Origin: Thermoleophilia bacterium
Lineage (GTDB): Bacteria; Actinomycetota; Thermoleophilia; Gaiellales; F1-60-MAGs149
Direction of reading: 5' to 3'
DNA length: 7,512 bases
Assembly (NCBI GenBank): GCA_016462095.1
Contig: JAEMTW010000086.1
Coordinates: forward strand, 1-7,512
Part shown: piece by piece, positions 6,639-7,512 of the stretch
Numbering within the stretch: position 1 is the first letter of the stretch
How the letters are laid out: every line of letters begins with the position of its first letter
Notes under the pieces: generated by a model
What the model saw: only the letters and a program-made list of their open reading frames with translations
Database searches by the model: none
What the model was told of the DNA's origin: nothing
Translations under genes and position numbers: made by a program

Positions 6639-7512
6639 GCCAGCACCTCTCGTGCAACCACACGATCGTCAAATGGAGTGATCACGCCACCGCTGTCTTG
6701 CCCTTGTTCATGGCCCTTGCCGGCGATCAGGACAACGTCGCCTGGGCCGGCCAACTCGATCGCTCGAGCGATCGCAGTGCGGCGATCCAACTCGACATCG
6801 ATGCCTCCGTCGACACCGGCGAGCGCCTCGTCGACAATCGCCTGTGGATCCTCCGAACGAGGGTTGTCGGAGGTGATGATCACGTGGTCGGCCAACGTGC
6901 AGGCAACCCGAGCCATCTCGGGTCGCTTGCCGCGATCACGATCGCCGCCGCATCCGAACACGACAATCACGCGGCCCGTCGCAAGCTCGCGTACTGCGCG
7001 CAAGACATTGCCGAGTGCATCTGCCGTGTGTGCGTAGTCGACGATCACCGCAAATGGCTGGTCGTCGCTCACGACTTCGAGGCGACCAGGCACACCCGAA
7101 ACCCGCGCAAGCCCCGCCACGATGGCCTCAAGCTCAATGCCGGCGAGTCCGGCGCTGCCGGCGGCCGCAAGCGCATTTTCGACATTGAACATCCCGACGA
7201 GCTCTGTCTGCACGTCGGCAGCTCCCCACGGGCTGTGGAGACGAAACCGCGTGCTGGTGGAGCCAAGCGCGATCTGCTCGGCGCGTACCTCTGCAGCGGC
7301 TGACTCGATGCCGTAACGGAGGTCGGACGAGAGTTGGCAGCCGTAGTCGTCGTCGGCGTTCGTGGCAGTCGGGCAGCGGCCGTCGAAGAGCAATGCCTTG
7401 GCGGCGAAGTAGGCCTCCATGCTCGCGTGATAATCGAGGTGATCGCGCGTCAGGTTCGTAAAGGCCGCTGCGGCGAATGTGACACCCCCCACTCGCTCCT
7501 GCTCGAGCGCAT
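6635..7512 (-). CDS. murE: UDP-N-acetylmuramoyl-L-alanyl-D-glutamate--2,6-diaminopimelate ligase, C-terminal part (runs off right edge)
   Basis: MurE adds the third residue of the stem peptide to UDP-MurNAc-L-Ala-D-Glu, using ATP. The frame is open to the right edge, giving 291 residues of a protein usually near 490. The N-terminal domain and P-loop are outside the window. In fragment numbering: FTNLTRDHLDYH (17-28); Lys38 in AYFAAKALLF, at the carbamylated lysine position; GMFNVENALAA (106-116); VPGRLE (140-145); DYAHTADAL (158-166, usually DYAHTPDAL); FGCGGDRDRGKRPEM (185-199); SDNPRSEDP (214-222); IAGKGHE (262-268); and FDDR (280-283). The DNPR motif is the known mark of meso-diaminopimelate rather than lysine addition. 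A GTG at 7492 lies in the middle of the conserved domain, so it is not the start. The stop overlaps the murF GTG as GTGA. Confidence 0.96.
   Translation of the reverse strand, partial: ALEQERVGGVTFAAAAFTNLTRDHLDYHASMEAYFAAKALLFDGRCPTATNADDDYGCQLSSDLRYGIESAAAEVRAEQIALGSTSTRFRLHSPWGAADVQTELVGMFNVENALAAAGSAGLAGIELEAIVAGLARVSGVPGRLEVVSDDQPFAVIVDYAHTADALGNVLRAVRELATGRVIVVFGCGGDRDRGKRPEMARVACTLADHVIITSDNPRSEDPQAIVDEALAGVDGGIDVELDRRTAIARAIELAGPGDVVLIAGKGHEQGQDSGGVITPFDDRVVAREVLA
6644..6649 (-). promoter_or_regulatory. Ribosome binding site of murF
   Basis: GAGGTG on the minus strand, 5 nt before the murF GTG at 6638, inside the last codons of murE. Good match and spacing. It supports choosing the GTG that overlaps the murE stop. 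Confidence 0.65.
6757..6774. repeat. Perfect 18-bp palindrome inside murE
   Basis: CGATCGCTCGAGCGATCG reads the same on both strands, with no mismatch and no spacer. The flanking pair (T at 6756, C at 6775) does not continue it. It lies in the C-terminal domain of murE, where the codons spell Ala-Ile-Ala-Arg-Ala-Ile. It contains two GATC sites. Its role, if any, is unknown; coding constraint plus the local abundance of GATCG words may explain it. Confidence 0.6.

Noticed and set aside
5799..7037. A 412-codon open frame on the plus strand, opposite murF and murE.
   Set aside because: It lies wholly antisense to two well-supported ligase genes and crosses their junction. The translation is rich in Arg, Asp and Ala with no recognisable domain. 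Long antisense frames are expected in GC-rich coding DNA.
1..7512. A novel defence, mobile or biosynthetic system hidden in the window.
   Set aside because: Almost every base is accounted for by seven conserved dcw genes in canonical order. I saw no transposase, terminal repeats, CRISPR-like array, tRNA or rRNA, or cargo gene.

Overview
The window is a contiguous block of the division and cell wall (dcw) cluster, read entirely on the minus strand. In transcription order (right to left) it holds murE (3' part), murF, mraY, murD, ftsW, murG and murC (5' part). This is the classic bacterial dcw order. Coding is almost wall to wall. Four of the six junctions are 4-bp stop/start overlaps (GTGA or ATGA). 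Only the two junctions beside ftsW have small gaps, of 43 and 29 bp.

The DNA is GC-rich (roughly 60% or a little more, by eye). The host is a bacterium making meso-diaminopimelate peptidoglycan, because the MurE C-terminal domain carries the DNPR motif. The wording of MurG (GGTVGH glycine loop, GGSLGA, a SEADARLGLANR stretch) and FtsW (YSASSAYA, SYGSSS) reminds me of high-GC Actinomycetota, especially the Thermoleophilia/Solirubrobacterales side. That placement is an inference from memory and is not proven here.

The genes act in sequence. MurC adds L-Ala to UDP-MurNAc, MurD adds D-Glu, MurE adds meso-DAP and MurF adds D-Ala-D-Ala. MraY moves phospho-MurNAc-pentapeptide onto undecaprenyl phosphate to give lipid I, MurG adds GlcNAc to give lipid II, and the SEDS protein FtsW polymerises lipid II at the septum. 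The products therefore cover most of the path from UDP-MurNAc to septal glycan.

I found no mobile element, CRISPR array, RNA gene, terminator or promoter. Expression presumably comes from a promoter beyond the right edge. I see no undescribed system: this is an ordinary core locus. Points for a second look are small: a perfect 18-bp palindrome inside murE, a clear excess of GATC, some divergent motif positions, and weak translation signals at ftsW, murG and murD.
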